From assembly GCA_001600055.1 (NCBI GenBank), contig BCIV01000003.1:315162-379161 (forward strand): 64,000 bases of DNA, read 5' to 3'. A model generated the notes under the pieces. The model was not told the DNA's origin, did no database searches, and saw nothing but the letters and a program-made list of their open reading frames with translations. The translations under genes were made by a program, and so were the position numbers. Of the stretch, positions 60,945-64,000 are shown piece by piece; the stretch's first letter is position 1; every line of letters starts with the position of its first letter. Source of the stretch: Filobasidium wieringae (taxonomy: Eukaryota > Basidiomycota > Tremellomycetes > Filobasidiales > Filobasidiaceae).

Positions 60945-61478
60945 GCGCTCCTTTCAGCTTGGGACCTACAAATTCCCGCCTTCGCGCTGTCGCGGGACGA
61001 CAGGACCAAACCACATTCAAGATTCTTGCATACAATGACCGACTTTTAATGACTGATGACTGGACGATTCTCTGCTCGACTCAGCAGTATGTAGCTAGAT
61101 TGTAGGATATGACGACCTTAATGATCATGATTTCTGAGCCTTGCTATCCTATCAACCCGAGGACATGCTCGCCGATTGATGTCCGCGCGATCGCTTCGTC
61201 ATATCGAGTCGGGACGCTTGACGACTTGCAATCGGGTTAGCTTTGTTGTACATAGGTAAATTCTAAATTCCTTACCTACAACAAGTCTTTCGATCTGACT
61301 GAATTACAAGAGTGATAAAATTACAATATCGTCGTTCAAAGCTCCTAATAGAGAGTAGACGAGATTTCAAGCTAGAACTTTGGGATTCAAACAGGGAGCG
61401 CATCATCTGACTACTCGACGGACAAGGATCATTTGGGAGGCCGTCCTTGCACGAAAGACTGAATTAAGCTAGTAGACA
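60945..61478. other. spacer between Rab-like gene and BLM10
   Basis: Tandem + strand genes. The 534 bp hold a 3' end and a promoter; no gene, RNA or repeat was recognised. Confidence 0.35.
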
Positions 61479-64000
61479 ATGGACTCTTCTGATGATGACG
61501 ATAGCTATGTATATGTAAGCCGTGTTTATCGATGATGATCAAGCCACTTGATGCTTCCAAGGCAAAATGCTGACATTCCCAACTTGCTAATCAGTCCGCC
61601 TCAGATTCTGAAATGGATGGGGTGTGTAACGTTGCCTGTCCTGTCTGAAGGTGCCTCTTTTGACAACGCTTTCTTGAATAGCTCGAGGTGGATCGATCGT
61701 CAGCAGTGAGACACAAGAAGGTGAAGAAGAACGAGGTCGATCCTCGACTGAACCGTATGGTTCTGGCGAAAAGCCTGCCCTACGAGACTGAATCGTTAGA
61801 GGAGATGGACACTAGACTCGAGCATATCGCTGCTAGATTAGTAGATTGCATCGAGGCTGGAGAATGGGCTGATGCCTTTCCATACTGGGTGCGAAAGTTA
61901 CAAAAGTAAGCTGCTGGCACACCATCAGGTGGCGGACAACGTATGGAATTGACGATTGGCAATTATGATAGTTGGATATCTATGCGATACCCTATGAAGA
62001 AGAGCATGCGAGTACATCTTGGAGCTCTTTTTTATGAAATCGCCACTACCCCAGCTTTTGGACCTCATGCCAATGCTGTTGCATCGGGTGCAGTTGAAGT
62101 GCTATTGAGGTATGCCTCATGATCCAGTTTGTGTCGTCAAGCCAACTGACATTCAGGCGCCCAGACCCAAGAAACTAATTTCCATCAAGGATCTCCGTTT
62201 GCCATGGCGACCTCTACATGATATGTTAGCAAAAGAACTGTTTCCGAAGCAACGGAAAGCTGGACATACGTTAGTTCTTGTTTTTGTCGTTCTAATTCGG
62301 CAAGCTAATCGCAGGGTTGTTGTAGCGATGTCGGAACCTCGCTGCTAGAAATGGCTGAAATAGTGCAGCGATTCTTCCATCCGTCCGAGTACGAAGACAT
62401 GTTGGCTGCGATCCTACCTAGATTACACGGGGATGATATTGATGTGAGCACGGACTGTGGCGTCTAAAAAGATCGGTCATTAATCGCTCGTAACCGCAGA
62501 CGATCCTTGCTACGCAAGCCTTTCTTGTGCATTTCTTGCCATACTCACATCCCCAACTTTGGCTACCTGCTAGTAAGCCACTTATCCGTGCATTCTTCGA
62601 CTTCGACTAAGTTCTTCTCCATGCAGTGTTCAAGATCTGGGAAGGTATCAACAGCGGTTTATATGATGAGCAGATGCTGGATCTGCGTAAGTATGCGGAC
62701 AAATCGTTTGGATCTTGGCATATCACTGATCTAATCTGTGTAAACAGTGGCACAACTATCTGTGATCCATGTCAACCCGAAGGTGTCTAACCCTAAACGG
62801 CTAGAAACCATTCCGAAGACCCCTGTCAATGACGAGGAAGGAGTAGAAGACCTCTTGGAAGGGGACGAGATGGATGTCGACGGAGTACATGAAGTAGAAG
62901 ACGTCGATATTGAAGCTGATGGCTGGGCCGGCATCCGAAAAGAAATCGGAATCTTGACCGAGAAGGACTTCCAAACAGTCATGGCGAAATGTCTTCGAAC
63001 GATGGGCACACCAGTCGGAGGATCGATAGCAAGCGCAGCCGCAGGAGCATTGTCTCCCATGGATACTATGGCCAGCCAAACAATTCTCCAAATGCGCAAG
63101 CCGACCAACCGTCTTTTGGCACTGGCCGAGATCATCGTCTATTCGATGGCGGAAGACTCGCCCGCCAAATCAGGTTCGAGCCTTGCTACTCCGGGAGAGT
63201 CCACTCCTGTTCCTGCGGCTTTGAAACGCGTCAAGGCATCAGGTAACGGACTGCATCCAAGCAGCAGCACAGACAGTTTAGCAGACGCCGGACGTCGTGC
63301 TGACGCGAGCAAGACTTATCTGGCAGGATCGAAATCGCTCGAGCACCTTGCTAAGCTCATTGTGAGCTGCGAAAGCTTCTTCCATCCTTCCAATCATGGA
63401 CAGTGGACCCAAATATTGGCGGTCTTTATTCAAGATCTAGCTTGGCAATTCACGGCACGTTGGAAGGCAGAAGAATCGTCTTCATGCAAGACTCCTCCGG
63501 AATGGAGGTTGACCAGTGATATCAGGCGAGAGTTTGTTCTCGTCCTCCGACCTGTAGCGTTGATGAGCATCTTCGCCAAAGATGGCATATCTGCCGGTGC
63601 AAGCAGATCTTGCCTTCGAAGTCTTTCTGTGCTCGAGCCAGAGCTTATCGTACCAGCTATTGTGGAGCGAGCTATCCCGAGTCTGACCAATTTGGAAGAG
63701 ACCGCAAGGACCGCGGCTGTTATCAAGACACTTGGTGACGTTTCCTGGGCAATGGTTTCAAGACACGTATCGAAGTCCGGCCCAAGTCAGATCCCGGGCA
63801 TCCTTGAACTAGTCTTGGCTGGAATAGACATGAATGACCCTCAGAAGACGACATCTACAGTGCTGTTCCTCATGGGGATCCTCCAGCACATACGTCTCGA
63901 ACAGTTGCCCGAGGAGTCCCCCGAGGGCGTGATGGCTGGACCTCGGAACCCTGAGCCTCGTTCAGATCTTGCGGTCGAACGCAAAGAGGGACAAGAAGAC
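61479..64000 (+). CDS. BLM10: proteasome activator BLM10/PA200, 5' portion
   Basis: HEAT-repeat protein that caps the 20S proteasome in the nucleus. Start MDSSDDDDSYVY at 61479, then small exons SASDSEMDG and LEVDRSSAVRHKKVKKNE. Family blocks include LAKSLPYETESLEEMDTRLEHIA, MRYPMKKSMRVHLGALFYEI, LPWRPLHDMLAKELFP, QRFFHPSEYEDMLAAILPRL, LVHFLPYSHPQLW, WEGINSGLYDEQ, and CESFFHPSNHGQWTQILAVFIQDLAWQFTARW. The acidic insertion around 62850-62910 (EGDEMDVDG...) is variable in the family. The window ends inside the gene; BLM10 proteins are close to 1,800-2,200 residues, so most of it lies to the right. The final bases are still open reading frame. Confidence 0.9.

Noticed and set aside
1..64000. Transposons, CRISPR arrays, bacterial operons, prophage, rRNA genes
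   Set aside because: No transposase, reverse transcriptase, terminal repeats, spacer arrays or rRNA-like segments were seen; gene structure is eukaryotic throughout.

Overview
The window looks like nuclear chromosomal DNA from a basidiomycete fungus, most likely a tremellomycete of the Cryptococcus/Kwoniella type. This is an inference from gene structure (almost every gene is split by many introns of roughly 50-80 nt with GTRNGT donors and CAG/TAG acceptors), tight gene packing on both strands, and the protein families present. There is no bacterial, organellar, transposon or viral signature. The lineage call rests on overall style, not on a marker gene. I placed exons by hand by matching splice signals to reading frames and known family sequences. 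Where exon lengths were summed they give an intact frame.

Layout. 1-5 kb: TRM82 (tRNA m7G methyltransferase subunit, cut by the left edge), a CCDC137-like nucleolar protein gene divergent from it, and RPA49 (RNA polymerase I). 5-14.3 kb: an F-box protein, a 1.4 kb gap with no gene, a small low-complexity protein whose frame needs a 4-nt exon, and SAC3 (TREX-2 mRNA export). 15-21.7 kb: a small unknown protein, RPA135 (second RNA polymerase I subunit) and QCR7 (respiratory complex III). 21.9-34.2 kb: EFL1/RIA1 (60S maturation GTPase), EAF3 (chromodomain/MRG), LEA1 (U2 A'), septin CDC3 and a BTB-domain protein. 34.4-41 kb: a HIT-domain protein, a mitochondrial glutaredoxin-like protein, a PHOSPHO-type HAD phosphatase and bleomycin hydrolase LAP3. 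41.9-49 kb: full-length acetyl-CoA carboxylase ACC1. 49-57 kb: a GH20 hexosaminidase, a purine (NAT/UapA-type) permease and a rhomboid protease. 58.4-61 kb: an unusual Rab-like GTPase. 61.5-64 kb: BLM10/PA200, cut by the right edge.

Most genes are housekeeping and do not form a pathway cluster. Ribosome and RNA biogenesis is well represented (TRM82, CCDC137-like, RPA49, RPA135, EFL1, LEA1, SAC3). Genes are often arranged as divergent pairs sharing a promoter or convergent pairs with 100-240 bp between stop codons.

The most unusual item is the Rab-like GTPase at 58418-60944. It has about 313 residues before the G domain, altered G3 and G4 motifs, and about 230 extra residues between the G4 and G5 motifs, yet it keeps a C-terminal double-cysteine tail typical of prenylated Rabs.
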